Notes under the pieces: generated by a model
Seen by the model: the letters and a program-made list of their open reading frames with translations, nothing else
Database searches by the model: none
What the model was told of the DNA's origin: nothing
Made by a program: the position numbers and the translations under genes
Shown: piece by piece, positions 22,620 through 34,267 of the stretch
How the letters are laid out: every line of letters begins with the position of its first letter
Position numbering within the stretch: position 1 is the stretch's first letter
Source of the DNA: Welwitschia mirabilis
Taxonomy: Eukaryota; Gnetophyta; Gnetopsida; Welwitschiales
Length of the DNA stretch: 64,000 bases
Assembly (NCBI GenBank): GCA_051453625.1
Contig: JBOZIK010000001.1
Location: 46,943,482-47,007,481 of the forward strand
Reading direction: 5' to 3'

Positions 22620-23385
22620 GAAAGAGCCATTTAGAAAGTGATTACTACAAAACTGTTTTAACTTAGTTCTTTCCATAGTATGCATTTCTTATTCTATGCA
22701 TCCCTTTTCCTTCCAGGACGCCTCTTTCAAGTGTCTTACCTTTTGCATTTCCTTCACTGCATGGATCGCTCTCTACCAAAACCTACATCTTTAGCTACTT
22801 ACATTGCTTACCTTCATCCTTGTAGAGCATCCTTCGTCTTTATGACTGCTTGCATTGTATCTATCCTATGCTTAATTGCATTCCCCTCTCTTCTACTTTC
22901 CATCATGGGCTGTGGTTCTCCTACCCATCACACCTTGTCTATAACTAGCCTATGTGTCTGAAAGCCTAGTGCTCTCTTATGTCTATTGAACATGCATATT
23001 CTATCCCTCATGTCTCATCTCACTTGTCCCTCCTTCCTTGCTAGTAGACAATGCCTTTGCCATAATAGCAATCTACCTCCATTCAGTCTTAGTCATCAGA
23101 ATCCTTCTTGAGAACTTTAACAACATGTGATTGTGCTTTCTATGCTGGTGCTGCCTAGTTTCTAGTGCATATTATACTCTGCCTACCTTCTGATATTCAA
23201 AAGTACCTGTCATTTAATGCCTATCTTTTCGTGTCCATCTTCCATTCTTTCACCCATAGACCTCCACTGGAACGTGCTTTCCTCTACCCTATAACCACAT
23301 CCTTCATAGACTACTAGACTAGGTTGTCTTAAATAACCACCCATCATGCTTCTCATATATAGAATTCCACCATGTATCCTTAGCA
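22620..23385. other. Pyrimidine-rich stretch without recognisable gene
   Basis: Noticeably C/T-rich on + compared with its surroundings and flanked by two tRNA-like relics. The open frame at 22680-22961 (93 codons) has no family resemblance I can name. It may be part of an insertion or of old unique DNA. Confidence 0.35.
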
Positions 23386-23387
23386 AC

Positions 23388-23449
23388 GAGCTATTAGTAT
23401 AGTGGTAAATATGCCTTCAAAATGATATAAATGTCATAGGTTTAAATCC
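23388..23449 (+). repeat. tRNA-like pol III promoter relic 2
   Basis: A-box TAGTATAGTGGT at 23395 and B-box GGTTTAAATCC at 23439, again exactly 44 bases apart. The A-box is identical to that of plant tRNA-Asp (TAGTATAGTGGT), but the acceptor and anticodon arms are not preserved. Either a decayed tRNA gene or a SINE head. Confidence 0.5.
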
Positions 23450-23939
23450 AACTTAAGACACTTAGAAATCCACTAAATTTTAAGTGATCTTTATTTATAA
23501 ATTACACCCATTAAAATGATAAATTTTAGCCTATGATTTTATGCTTCCTAAGACTTGATTAAACATTTAGTCTAGCTTTTGGTGATATAATATAGGACTT
23601 GGATACACTTGAAATCTTGGAAATGATAATCAACAACAAAAAAATTGAGAAACTTAAATCTCTAAATTCAAACCCTTGATCATGGTATCACTCTATCTAT
23701 ACTGTTACCCTTTAAGCCAATACATCTTTCAACTAGTAGTGTTGAATGAATGATGAATACATTTCATGATCTGTTGCATCAAATCCTAACTCAAGATAAT
23801 GGGTAGACTTTTGGATTATTCCATTTGATTTTAGAGCCTCAAGTTTAAAGATTTTCAACTATGGAACTTTTGAAATTTTACATTTGGTATAAAGCATCAA
23901 ATCTTTGAAGTTTACAATTGAAGAAATTTTTGACCTTTA
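23450..23939. other. Unassigned A+T-rich stretch
   Basis: Nothing recognised. The 23760-23939 part resembles the subrepeats of the adjoining repeat family only weakly. Confidence 0.35.
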
Positions 23940-25513
23940 CAGTTAGCTCAAAATTTAACTCAAAGTTTTAAATTTAATTTAGTATTAGTCTACTAGGTAA
24001 TATTTATTTCATTGTAGGTTTTTTAAGATAAGAAGATAATCAAGTTTGGAATGAGGGCTAACTTAAAGTTTCGACTTTGCTAGTGTAAGCTAAATTTTTA
24101 GATTCACATCATAGTGGTTTGGTCTAAAATAGAACTTAAAGTTTAGCTTTGGATTAGTCTTGATCAACACAGTGATGTGGTTTCATGTAGGTACAAGAGT
24201 TTAAAGATAGATCTTTATATTTATCAAGTTGGCTTAAAATTTAACTTAAAATTTTAGCTTTAGTCAGTGCTATTCAACTGGATAAACTTAATTTCAAGGT
24301 TCATCTGATACTAATATCTTGTAATTGGTAGCTTTCATTTATTATTATTTCTTTTCAAAAAAAAATCTCTTTTTGCATTATTAAACATGATTTAAAAGTC
24401 TTTTTTTAATTAAAGTATCTTCAAGTTTTTACTAATCACTTAGCAATTAATGAGGATGATAAAGATTAGTGGGTCCCTGTAATGGAATGTAGCTTAGGGA
24501 AAACTAAACTAATCATAAATTAATTTGGAGTACTGACTTTTAATTGTACTTTGATTAGCTTGGAATTTCTTGATTCTTATCTTATTCTAAAATCATTGTT
24601 AACACTTGGCACACTTTAGCTATTGGATAGAATAAGTATGAAGTGTCTACATAATCCTTTACTTCAATACTAACATGTGCACTAGGTAAAGTAAAATGAA
24701 TCATACTTATCAATCATAATAATAATTCTTATGCTATAAATCTAATTCTTTCATGCTAATCATTCATTATTTTCCATATAAGCTTTTGAATTCCTTCAGT
24801 TAATCATTTTCCAATGTTTATTATCTTTTGTTAGTTAATCCTCATGCCTTTCACTCCTCCTCACTCTCACTTTACTATATTGGGTCTTAAAAAGGTAAAA
24901 TTTTGCCTATTCAATTTAGGTTACACATATATAGACATGTGTATTAGTAGTGTAGGACCCTGAGTTATTTCAAATTTTGGTTAGGTTGGAAAAAAGAGTG
25001 CAGTAATTCTTGTACTATGATTACAAGTTAACTACTAAGGTTTTAGATATCTTAGACCTTTTTATTACTGAGGCTAGAAAGGATTGTTTTAAAAATAGTG
25101 CCATCCCATTGAGTTTTAGTCCCATGATCCATCACTTGGTGGGAAAGTTCTTGAGGATGAAAAATAAAGAGCTTCATTAGTAATAAAATCATAAAGACTT
25201 AGCTTACAATGTTTTTTTAGGCTAGTTAGCTAAGCAGATGCAAGTATTAGAAAAGGTTTGATTACTTCAACGCAAAAACCCTATGCTTAGTCTTGCTACA
25301 TTAAGTGTTAATAAGAAGAACATAGAGAAAATAATACAAAACACTAAGCCTTATCAAAGCTTTTAACAAGTCCACCTAAAAGAGTTTAATATGCTATCTG
25401 AGTCTCTAAGTGAGATGCATTTACTAACCTTAATTGAGAATTTTGTGAGATCATCTTCTAAGACTAGGTATTCTAATAGTAAGAATAAATTCTTTGGATA
25501 CTTCAAGAATTAA
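23940..25513 (+). repeat. Unclassified repeat family, copy 2
   Basis: Uninterrupted second copy of 19745-21861, with the same order: subrepeat zone (23940-24300), A+T-rich middle, then the block from 'gtgtattagtagtgtagg' (24949) to the ORF end. Base differences from copy 1 are frequent. Confidence 0.65.
25080..25513 (+). pseudogene. Unknown coiled-coil-like ORF, copy 2, with 3' end
   Basis: In + frame the relic reads KQMQVLEKV, a stop, QRKNPMLSLATLSVNKKNIE, NTKPYQSF, a stop, QVHLKEFNMLSESLSEMHLL and ENFVRSSSKTRYS, ending GYFKN with TAA at 25511. Both internal stops stand where the other copy or the context suggests Gln or another codon. It is hydrophilic and helix-rich, with no catalytic motif. 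The stop is followed by a U-rich region with AATAAA at 25585 and 25602, so it looks like the 3' exon and UTR of a transcribed gene or element. I do not recognise the family. Confidence 0.45.
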
Positions 25514-25584
25514 GTTTATTTACTTGGTTGATTTATTTTCTTAGTAACTTGGGAATTTTTTTTTTCATTTTTGCAACATGATGT

Positions 25585-25607
25585 AATAAAATTTTTGACT
25601 TAATAAA
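25585..25607 (+). terminator. Candidate polyadenylation signals
   Basis: Two AATAAA hexamers (25585-25590, 25602-25607) follow the ORF stop by about 75-95 bases, in a U-rich context typical of plant 3' UTRs. Confidence 0.35.
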
Positions 25608-25848
25608 GTTTTTAATTTTTTATTTCAAATAAAGTTATCTTATAACTATTCTTATTTTATTATGGGCACTTAAACTAAATAACTTATTAAATTATTAAGA
25701 TAATGTAAAATGATTTTAAAACTTTGAAGCTTTCTCTTCACTAAAATAACATTTAATATTTATACATGCCATTTAGTTAAAAATATTTGGATACACATTC
25801 CATCATAGACTAGAATATTTTTCTTCTTGTCTCTTTTTTTCTTTGATA

Positions 25849-25889
25849 TATATGTGTGTGTATATATATATATCTTTTTTTTTTTTTTT
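25849..25889. repeat. TA/TG microsatellite and poly-T
   Basis: A TATATGTGTGTGTATATATA tract followed by an uninterrupted run of about 15 T. Confidence 0.85.
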
Positions 25890-25959
25890 GTGATAAGTTG
25901 TAATAGAGTTGTAGTTTTGGTAAGTAGCTATATGTTAGATGACTCTCGAAACACAAATG

Positions 25960-26190
25960 TTCCTCAACCTTGTATTTTTCATAACTTAATGAGGAGAGTG
26001 CAACCACTATCAAAGGAGTAAGAACCTATAGGATATAAGATTTTTATTTTTTTTTCTAATTGTTTTTTAATATCTAGATTGTAACCAACTAACGCCTTAG
26101 TGGAGTTCTCACAGCTACCATATTGCACTGTCAAAGACCCTTCTTAGGAATATTTGTTTTGGTGTACTTATAATAGAACATGGTGATGTT
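25960..26190 (-). repeat. Segment shared with 12380-12600
   Basis: Copy of the Athila-like 3' internal segment described at 12380. Here it lies downstream (in minus-strand sense) of the integrase end at 26424, consistent with normal element order. Confidence 0.6.
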
Positions 26191-26423
26191 CTCTCTCTCT
26201 TTATATATATATATATAGCAGAAAGGTATTTTATCCCATGATGAAAAGTATCTCCTTAATATTATTAATAAATATAATGCACAGTCCCCTATTAAAGACT
26301 TACTAAGCCAGCTATTTGCTTTATAATCATTACATTTACCTTAAACAATCTAGTGAATTGGTAGTTTGAATGAGATTTAAAAAAATGAAATTTCCTTTAT
26401 TATCTAATCTAGAAACTTTTATT

Positions 26424-27700
26424 TTATAGATAGAGTGAAAGTATTCTTTTCAATCTATTATGGTTTCCTAAATAGTTAAGCATTAATTTATGATCATAGT
26501 ACATTCTTATTCTTTGCTCGTTAAGTTGATAGGTTATTTTTTCATTAGGATCATATACTTTTATGGCTTTATTCCCTCTAATTTTGTTTATGGTGTAGGA
26601 TCCCAACTAATTTTTTTCATATTTCTATTTTAAATGGATTTTATTAGGGTTATAGATTAATATAGAATTTCCTATATTAAAATTTATTTTCCTAATTCTA
26701 TTATCATGATATATTTTAGTTTTTGTTTGTATAAGTTTGTTATGTAAAAGAGCTTCTTTTCTATTTTCATCTAAAATATTCATGCTTTCTATACTTTTTT
26801 TTTATATGTATCTAAGTCACATTTTAATTCTTTATCCAATTTAAATGTTTTTATCTTAAATTCAATTAGAAAAATAGATCTTTTTCCATAGACTAACTCA
26901 TATGGAGTAAATCCTATGGTATGTTTCCAAGTTATTCTATAAGCCCATAGAGCTTCATTTAATTTATTAACCTAATATATTTTCTTATTATTTATAACTC
27001 TTGTTAATATTCTATTCAGTTCTCTATTAGTTACTTTAGCTTGGCAATTAGATTAAGGATGATAGGTAGTAGAGAGTTAATAGTGGATTCTGAATTTGGT
27101 CAAAAGTTTCTTAAAGACTTCACTAGTGAAATGAGTTTTTCTATTAGATATGATACCTCAGTGGGATCCAAACCAATAGATAATATTTTTAAGCAAAACG
27201 TTAACTACAATTTGGGAAGAATAATGAGTTACAGCCTCAGCCTTAGCCCATTTAATAAAGTAATTAATGCAAACAAAAATATGCCTTTTTTCAAAGGATG
27301 AGGAATTGATAGGTCTAATAAAATCTATTCCCCAAACATCAAAAGGTTTGATTGTCTGGATCCATTATTGTAGCATTTCTAACCTTTGGCTAAATGCACC
27401 TTCTCTTTGACACTTATCATAACCTTGGATATAAGAATTTAAATCTTTGAAGATAGTGGGTTAGTTGTATCCCATATAGAAAATTTTCATTCCTATTCTT
27501 CTTACACCATAATGTGCTCCTCCTTCTCCTTTATGAGCTTTCTTTAAGATCTCACTTTGTAGGTCTTCATCTATATATCTTCTAATAACATGATCTTTGC
27601 ATTTTTTAGATAATATCTTATCATGTCAAATACAATCTCTAGATTTCCTTAATAATATTTTTATTTCATAGTAATTTATAAAATATTGTAATCTTTTACT
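26424..27700 (-). pseudogene. pol: Athila-like integrase
   Basis: Zinc-binding part: GVRRIGMKIF, then CDKCQREG. Catalytic core: FDVWGIDFI with the first Asp kept. The second reads IISNRKTHF where Athila has an Asp, so D is now N. The third reads SNCQAKVTNREL where the catalytic Glu (GQAEV) is now Lys. All are G-to-A changes on the coding strand. The C-terminal GPY/F-type module remains open (26424-26606: GSYTINKI and QLNEQRIRMYY). Integrase would insert the cDNA into the genome; with two of three catalytic residues replaced and several stops it cannot act. Lineage is supported by WAYRITWKHTIGFTPYELVYG. Confidence 0.8.
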
Positions 27701-27779
27701 TATAAGAAAGTTGGCTATATCAGCATATCATGGATTTGTTGTTACCTAAAAATATGTTCATCTAGAAACTCATTCATTT

Positions 27780-28350
27780 AGAAATTCTAATCTTAAGAGG
27801 TAATCTTCTATTACATTCTCTATTCCTTCTTGTCAATAATTTTTAAGTCAAACTCCTACATTAATAGTTTCCATTTGATAATTCTCCAGTTTTCTTCTTT
27901 CTTATTTATCAAAAATTTAATAGTACTATGGTCAATCTAAACTTTAACTTTATAATCTAAAATATAATTCTTGAATTTTTTTCAATGCCATTACCACTGT
28001 TAATAACTCTTTCTTTATTACTATTTAACTTTATTGAGCTGGCTTGAAGTTCTTACTAATATAGGTAATGACATAAGATTTATTATCTTTATTTTTTATC
28101 CTAAACTACTCTAATAGCATGACTTGATGCATCAGTCATAATGTAAAATGGTCTTGCCCAATTTGGTCCTTACAAAATAGGTGTTGATAGAAGTTTATCC
28201 TTTAAGGTTTGGTAAGAATTTTAACATTCATCAGTCCAGCCATATTCCACATCCTTTTGTAAACGGTTACTTAAAGATTTAGTAATTTTACTAAAGTTGG
28301 ATATAAATCTTCTATAATATCCAACATATCCTAAGAAAGATCATAATTCT
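27780..28350 (-). pseudogene. pol: Athila-like RNase H and RT connection
   Basis: Reads KSYVITYISKNFKPAQ and, with frameshifts, 'MTDASSHAIGVVL'-like residues, which correspond to the first catalytic Asp segment (DAS) and the following strand of Ty3 RNase H. Many stops. Limits are approximate. Confidence 0.6.
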
Positions 28351-29010
28351 TTAGTTTGGTTAAGGGTGGGATAAATTTTATACTTTTAATTTTTTATTCA
28401 TTAATCTCAATCCCTTTTTGAGAGATCTTATGTCCTAGTACTATGCCTTCTTTCACCATAAGATAACTTTTTAATGTGCTAAGTCTAAGGTGTTTTTCTT
28501 CACATCTCTCTAAAATATTTTCTAGTCTATCAAGTGACTCCTCAAAATCATTTTCAAAAGTTGCAAAATCATCCATAAATACTTCAACCAATCTTCCTAT
28601 CATATCTTGAAAAATGCTATTTAGTAATCTTTGAAAAGTAATAGGAGCATTATACAGTTCAAAGATTCATATCTTATAAGCATAAGTAACCCAATGACAA
28701 ATGAATGTTGTTTTGATTTGGTCCTATAAAGTTATGAGGACCTAGTTATATCAATTATATCTATCTAAAAATATGTAGTAGTTATGTCTAGATACTTTTT
28801 TTAAACTTCATCTATAAATAGAAGGGGAAAATAATCCTTGTAAGTTACAATATTCAACATTCAAAGGTTTATACATACTCTTCATTTATTTTCTTTCTTT
28901 GGTACAACTATAATAGGACTAACCCATTCTGAATCAGATATAGAATAAATGAATCCCATGTCTAAGTGTTTGAAAATTTCTTACTTAATTATTTCCTACA
29001 CATGTGAATT
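28350..29010 (-). pseudogene. pol: Athila-like reverse transcriptase
   Basis: The N-terminal part reads SISDSEWVSPIIVVPKKENK, a stop, then RVCINL, the conserved 'WRVCIDYR' block. The catalytic region is open for 70 codons (28394-28603): VEVFMDDFATFENDFEESLD, then CEEKHLRLS and GIVLGHKISQKGIE. The FMDD form of the active site and the GIVLGHKIS block are diagnostic of the Athila/Tat side of Ty3/gypsy. The YMDD-equivalent aspartates are intact, but the middle of the domain (28650-28850) is frameshifted. Confidence 0.85.
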
Positions 29011-29049
29011 ACACCTTATTTCTAGTTATCTACTTAGTTTGATAGAGGT

Positions 29050-30100
29050 ATCTATATAAATTCTGTGTTAGCATATTCTTGAATCTATTCCTTTAATATC
29101 TATATGATTTCAATCAAAGTATTCTTTATTTTTAATCAACATCCTTTTAAGTTTTTATTTCTGAGAATGAGTTAAATAACTATTTATGATTAGAGGTTTA
29201 TTAGAAGCTAGTTTTATAGACTCTACCTATTCTTGAAGCAAAGGATTTCCTATCTCTTTAGCTAGCAAATCTTCCTCCTCATATTTTTTCTCATTTTATT
29301 TATTTAACATTAAACTAACTTTCTATATTAGAATTGCATTAGTTCTACCTTCTGTGTTCTGCACCATCTCTTTGATAACTGCTACATCAGAAAGTTTGAT
29401 CTCTTTTTTAAAATCTTCTAGACTGATCTCTGTTATCCCTCTCTTAGAATAAATAGTAGCTTCTATAGTAGCCATCTAAGCTCTTCTTAAAATTACTACA
29501 TGGGTATCTCCTTAAGTCTTCATCACTAGTAAATCTATTAAGTAGATAAAACCTTACATTTCAATGGGTATATCTCTTAGAATTACTTCTAGTGTTATTG
29601 CTGAGCCATTTGCTAAGTATACTTTTCCTTGGTAAGGTGTTAATTTTAGCTTTCTTAATTATTCATAAGTTTCATAGGCCATAACATTGATACTTACTCC
29701 TAGATCCACAAGCTCTTCTACTTTGAGTTTTCCATTAATTTTTATATCTATTATAGGTGTTCTAGGGCTACAATACTTTTCATATTTTTTCTTTTGAAGA
29801 ATTTTCATGGAAGCCTAAGAAACTTGATCCTTCCTCCCAATTTTAATTTATTTTTCCTTCTTCCTTTTCTTTTTACTCTACTATTTTAAACATATGCTCT
29901 TCATTTGTTTCTAGTACATAGGCACAACTTTAAAAGAGGTAATGATATTTTCATGTCTTTTAAAATTCTCGTTAAGTATTTTATATCTTTTTCAATTTTT
30001 GAATGTTCTAGTTATATGCTTATTCTTGAAAAAGGTAAAGGATCTATTAAGGTATTATTTGCAATTTTTATTTCAATATCTTCCTTTTTATTCTCTACAG
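29050..30100 (-). pseudogene. pol: Protease / gag-pol linker region, decayed
   Basis: By position between gag and RT this should encode the aspartic protease. Fragments on the minus strand around 29690-29740 read as a 'DLG.SINVMAYE'-like stretch ('LVDLGVSINVMAYETY'), as expected for the DLGASIN active site, with one residue altered (GAS to GVS). No continuous frame survives. Confidence 0.5.
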
Positions 30101-30599
30101 GGTTACTTAAATTAGTTTTCTTTCTTTGTGGTTCATATGTCACCTTCTAGTTCCCAAATCTAGTAGTTATTATTTTTCTAGGGTTTAATTAAGGTTAAAT
30201 AGGAATTTTTCCTTTTTTCCCCCTCTATTTTTGGTTTTTCTTTTATGTCCTTAGAGTCTTTATTTTTTTAATTCCTATAATAATTATATTTTTCTTTCCT
30301 TTTTAAATTAATGTACCTTTACCTTCCCATTTTCTACTTTGATAAGGATATGATTTCTTTCTAGTTTGAGGTTTATTCCTTAAATTTAAATCTAATCTAT
30401 TAATATAAATCCATTGAAAAAATTTTTACATTCAAGGATATTCTATTTCATCATAATTATCTTTCACACAATGTTCACATGTAGGTCCTTTTCCTCCTTA
30501 AAGTCTTGTACAGATAATCAATCAAATTTTTCTACCATGCTATTAGTCACTTTTTTAGCTACTCCTTCGATAAAATTAATATGTTTTAAACTATACTCC

Positions 30600-31560
30600 T
30601 TCGATAAGACTAATATGTTTTAAACTATAAATACTCCCATCTTTGTCTTGATGTTCCTCTACATAACAAGCCTAATTCCTTCAAAGTTTGACTCTGTAGT
30701 CCTCTAAGTAAAGCTCTAACTCATTCCCTAGAGGTGATTCCATGGTCACGACATTTACCTAACAATATATTATACCTATCCATTAATTTATTAAATATTT
30801 CATTATCTCTTTGTTTAATGTTTAAGATTTATTCCCTTAGATTTTTAACCATCCTCGTGGATTGAAATTTGATTAGGAAATAGTTTTAAGAGTTCCCTAT
30901 GAATTAAAGACATGACTAGGATTTCTATAATACTATATTTGAGCATCTCCTTTTAAGAAAAAATGAAAATATCTTAGAAAGTCATATTCTAGGTCGAGAT
31001 AATTAGCTTTACAAAAGACATCAAATAGGCTTAGATGTAATAAGGGTTATTCTAATTTTTTACCTTAAAAGTGGGTACTGATGTAGTATTTATGTCTCCA
31101 CTTTGTTTGATTGTTGTAAGGCTATAGGATTAATGGGACTTAAATGTTTTAGCCAATGGGTATCATGACTTAAAGGTCTCAAATCTCCATCATCTTCCTA
31201 ATAGCATCTTGTTATAACTTTCTTTTTAGCCTTTTTACCTGAACTGTTTGAGAAGATTCTCCTTGTGAGTGAGATGATGTAAGAATGATATGTAATTGTT
31301 TCTCAAATTTATTCATCAATTTGAGAAATATTTTTTCCTTCACTACCTTTTTAAGGGTAACTTCCTCCTTTGTAAAATATTCTTCTTCCACTTCTATTCT
31401 AACATTATTTCTAGTCTTCTCATGTAGACCATATTTATAAGGGTCTATAACATACTTGCCTCTTTTATCCCATTATTTTGTTTGGCTATCTTATTGAATC
31501 ATAGTTTTCATCATCTCTATTAGTTGACTTTAGAGCGATCCTCCTTCTAAAATCAAAATA
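30600..31560 (-). pseudogene. gag: Athila-like gag relic
   Basis: Minus-strand pieces include KEKIFLKLMNKFEKQLH, LFDVFCKANYLDLEYDF with HFFLKGDAQI, then NPRG, and QRDNEIFNKLMDRYNILLGK followed by CRDHGI. The last corresponds to the conserved 'E(S)L..AWERFK.LL..CPHHG' block of Athila gag. Several frameshifts. Capsid-forming role in the intact family. Confidence 0.6.
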
Positions 31561-31639
31561 ATGGCTGCTTATGTGATGAATTAAATGTAAAAAATATTAT
31601 AAAATAATAGAAAACAATACTAGAAAAATGCAGAAACTA

Positions 31640-32470
31640 TGTTACTATTAACTTAAAATAAGCTCACACCATTAAATAAAAATATTAAAGGCTTACTAAA
31701 GAACTAATTGAGATTTAACCATTTACTTCAAAATGCATCATCATGATTATATCATGATGAAGTTACTTAAACTAGTCAAGTCGATTTATTACCACTAAGT
31801 TGTTATGTACATATACTATAATAAGGAAAAATGAAGAAAGTAATAAAACATGCTAGAAATTATATGAGACACTAAATAATACTTATTTCTAAGTATTATT
31901 AGTTATTCTAATTTATGTTCAGCTACACAAATAGGAGCAAGTAGAAATAATATTACTTTTTCAAGTAATAGAACATGCACAAAAAAATACTTAAAATATG
32001 CTTTTCATCTTTATATTGAAATACTAATTATTACATAAAGATGTACTAAGGCTTGTATTTTTATTTTCAGGTAAAACCTTGAAGTATTGGAAATGCTACT
32101 GCACCCTTTGTATGATAGCTAAAGTTCCCTCTCTTGACCTTCTTGCTTAGTCTATTCTTAGAACTTTTTGCCAAAAAGATCCCTACCTTTGGCGGTAATC
32201 CCTTTCTTATACCTTTGTCTATTTTTTTTTTCCATCCTTTTCTCCTTATAAGTACATAGTTAAGGTTGTTACTACTTTTCTAACAACTTGGCCTTCTCTC
32301 TCATCTTCATGCCAAATGACATTCTGTATCTGAAACACAATAATAAAATATATACATGCTAACCTTCTAACATACTAACTAACCTAGTAATATAGTTGAG
32401 GTTGTTATTTAAAATGCATAATTATTATAATGAAAACATTTCATTAATATAGTTGAGGTTGTTATTTAAC
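31640..32470. other. Unassigned stretch upstream of gag
   Basis: Could be leader or LTR of the Athila-like relic, but no primer binding site and no second copy were found. The phrase 'aatatagttgaggttgttattt' occurs twice (about 32390 and 32446). Confidence 0.4.
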
Positions 32471-32473
32471 ATT

Positions 32474-32762
32474 TATCATCATCACTTCTTTTATTTAGCT
32501 ATTTTGGGAATTCTGAATTATCTGTAATACAATAGTTTCATTACAAAACTGAAGTGGCATTTAGTCTTTCTTTTCTGCTATTTTAAAACTTAATTTATAT
32601 GTCTATCATTGAGTCAATTACAAAAGAAGTTTTTCTAACATTTCATTATTATAATTTTCTCTTAGGTTAAGTTATATATTTATCTATCGAATGGTTTTAA
32701 ATTTTGCATGTGGGTGATTAGGCTTTCATAGTTTATTTAGGTTTTCTTAAAACCAATACCTT
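32474..32762 (+). mobile_element. Copia LTR fragment, second copy
   Basis: Repeats 8337-8617 in the same orientation and ends at the same 'cttaaaaccaata' point, but no primer site follows. It may be the 3' LTR end of the element that starts at 8.3 kb or a separate truncated LTR. Confidence 0.6.
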
Positions 32763-33860
32763 CATATAAGGATTTATAAATAACTTAAATCAATACTTTT
32801 CAATAATATCCTAACATTTTTATAAAATTCTATAGTTAACCATCTATACGTAGCGCCTTGCCATTAGTCCTATTAAAGAAAACTACTTTTAACTCATCCT
32901 CTATAATATCTTTTTCTAAAATTCAATGATAGGTTTTTAAAAAATATCATTTGAGAAGAAAGAAACTAATAACAAAGGCATATGTCATAAGTTAGTAAAA
33001 ACATTAGATTTGTAAATTATTAGTATACATTTAATAGATAATTTTCTATAATTAATAACTATCTATTGATGTTTAGACTTTTAAAAAGGGATCAATTACT
33101 AAAAATCTATAACTAATTATTCATAGATATGGAATTAAATATGTTAGTTTGTCTTAAAGTAAATTCATAATAGATAAGAATAAATAAATTTATATTTCTA
33201 TAATTATGTATTTTAAGCTAATAAAGTAGAAAAATTATCAAAATGTTTAGACTTTATATGATAATACTGTCATAATCTAAATTTTATACTTAATTTACAT
33301 CTTTGTTAAATAATTAACTAAGTACATAATTAATTAATTAATTAACATAGTGGATAAATTGGATTACAACTGAAGGACATACTCTCAACATAACACAGGA
33401 TACCTTTTAGGAGAACTATATGATATATCTCACTGAACTAACATCACATCCCATCTTAAGAACATTTAGACATCTCAATTTAGGAGCATATAATGTATAT
33501 GTCATAACATGAAACACAATAAAGGTATGTAAATCATGGTCAAGTGGTTAGTTGACCTACAGCAAGCAACCATGCTTACATATCCTCATCCAGAGGAACT
33601 TAGACCACATGTAGTTCTGTCTTAGACCTTATCTTAGTTTCCATCAATACACATAGCTATACAATGGGCTCATATTATCATATAAATGAGTAAATGAGCT
33701 AATGAAAAGCTATATCTAATTAATTAAAATATTCGTATAAAACCATAGAATACATTATATAACATATATCAATACAAAATATAGGAAACAACTAGTTAAG
33801 TATCCCATGGAGATCCTATCCAATCATCCATCGGTCATTACTACAAGGCCATGACCTCTC
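32763..33860. other. Unassigned A+T-rich stretch
   Basis: No gene, RNA gene or dispersed repeat recognised. Contains a short TTAATTAATTAATTAATTAA microsatellite near 33325. Confidence 0.4.
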
Positions 33861-33899
33861 AAGTTACTATCAATAAGCTAGCTCAATTCATATGGGTTA

Positions 33900-34257
33900 T
33901 ATGAATTAATCTCATAGCATTACTATCTGAGCATGCCCTCCATTGAGCTATCGCATGACTCCGTCTCATGAAGATCATTCACATATATCATACCATCATT
34001 CTCAAATCGACTATACAATTGCCTCCTTCATGAGAGCCCACTTACCACTGGGAAAAACATGACCTATCAGTCACGGAGTTGATCTTTCACTAATCATCCA
34101 TCCATATTACATATCATAGATTGATCATATACATGATCCTCACTAGAGAGCACCCTCCTCTAGGCAAATTATGACTTACAATCATGAAGGTTGATCTCTA
34201 ATCATATATCACCCATACATATGCCTTCCTAGAAGATCGTCTTCCTTGAAGGCTAGG
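33900..34257. repeat. Degenerate tandem array, unit roughly 110-120 bases
   Basis: Successive stretches share 'ttgatct.t..ctaatcat' (34079, 34187), 'catatatca.c.cat' and 'agagcacc/agagccca' landmarks in the same order. The array is cut by a 10-N gap at its right end. Confidence 0.5.
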
Positions 34258-34267
34258 NNNNNNNNNN
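34258..34267. other. Assembly gap (10 N)
   Basis: A 10-N run, a different convention from the 100-N gaps, at the edge of a tandem array. Confidence 0.95.

Larger units (their letters stand above)
26424..31560 (-). mobile_element. Athila-like Ty3/gypsy gag-pol relic without recognised LTRs
   Basis: Reading right to left it has gag (about 31.1-30.6 kb), a protease-size interval, RT (29.0-28.35), RNase H (28.15-27.8) and integrase (27.7-26.42), the standard Ty3/gypsy order. No matching LTR pair or primer site was found on either side. Coding is heavily interrupted by stops and small frameshifts. Confidence 0.75.

Noticed and set aside
22680-22961. 93-codon plus-strand open frame as a host exon
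   Set aside because: No recognisable domain, splice context or conserved copy; pyrimidine-rich composition alone explains the open frame.
33537-33590. tRNA-like 'tggtcaagtggttag'
   Set aside because: Good A-box but no B-box at or near 44 bases downstream, so not counted as tRNA-derived.
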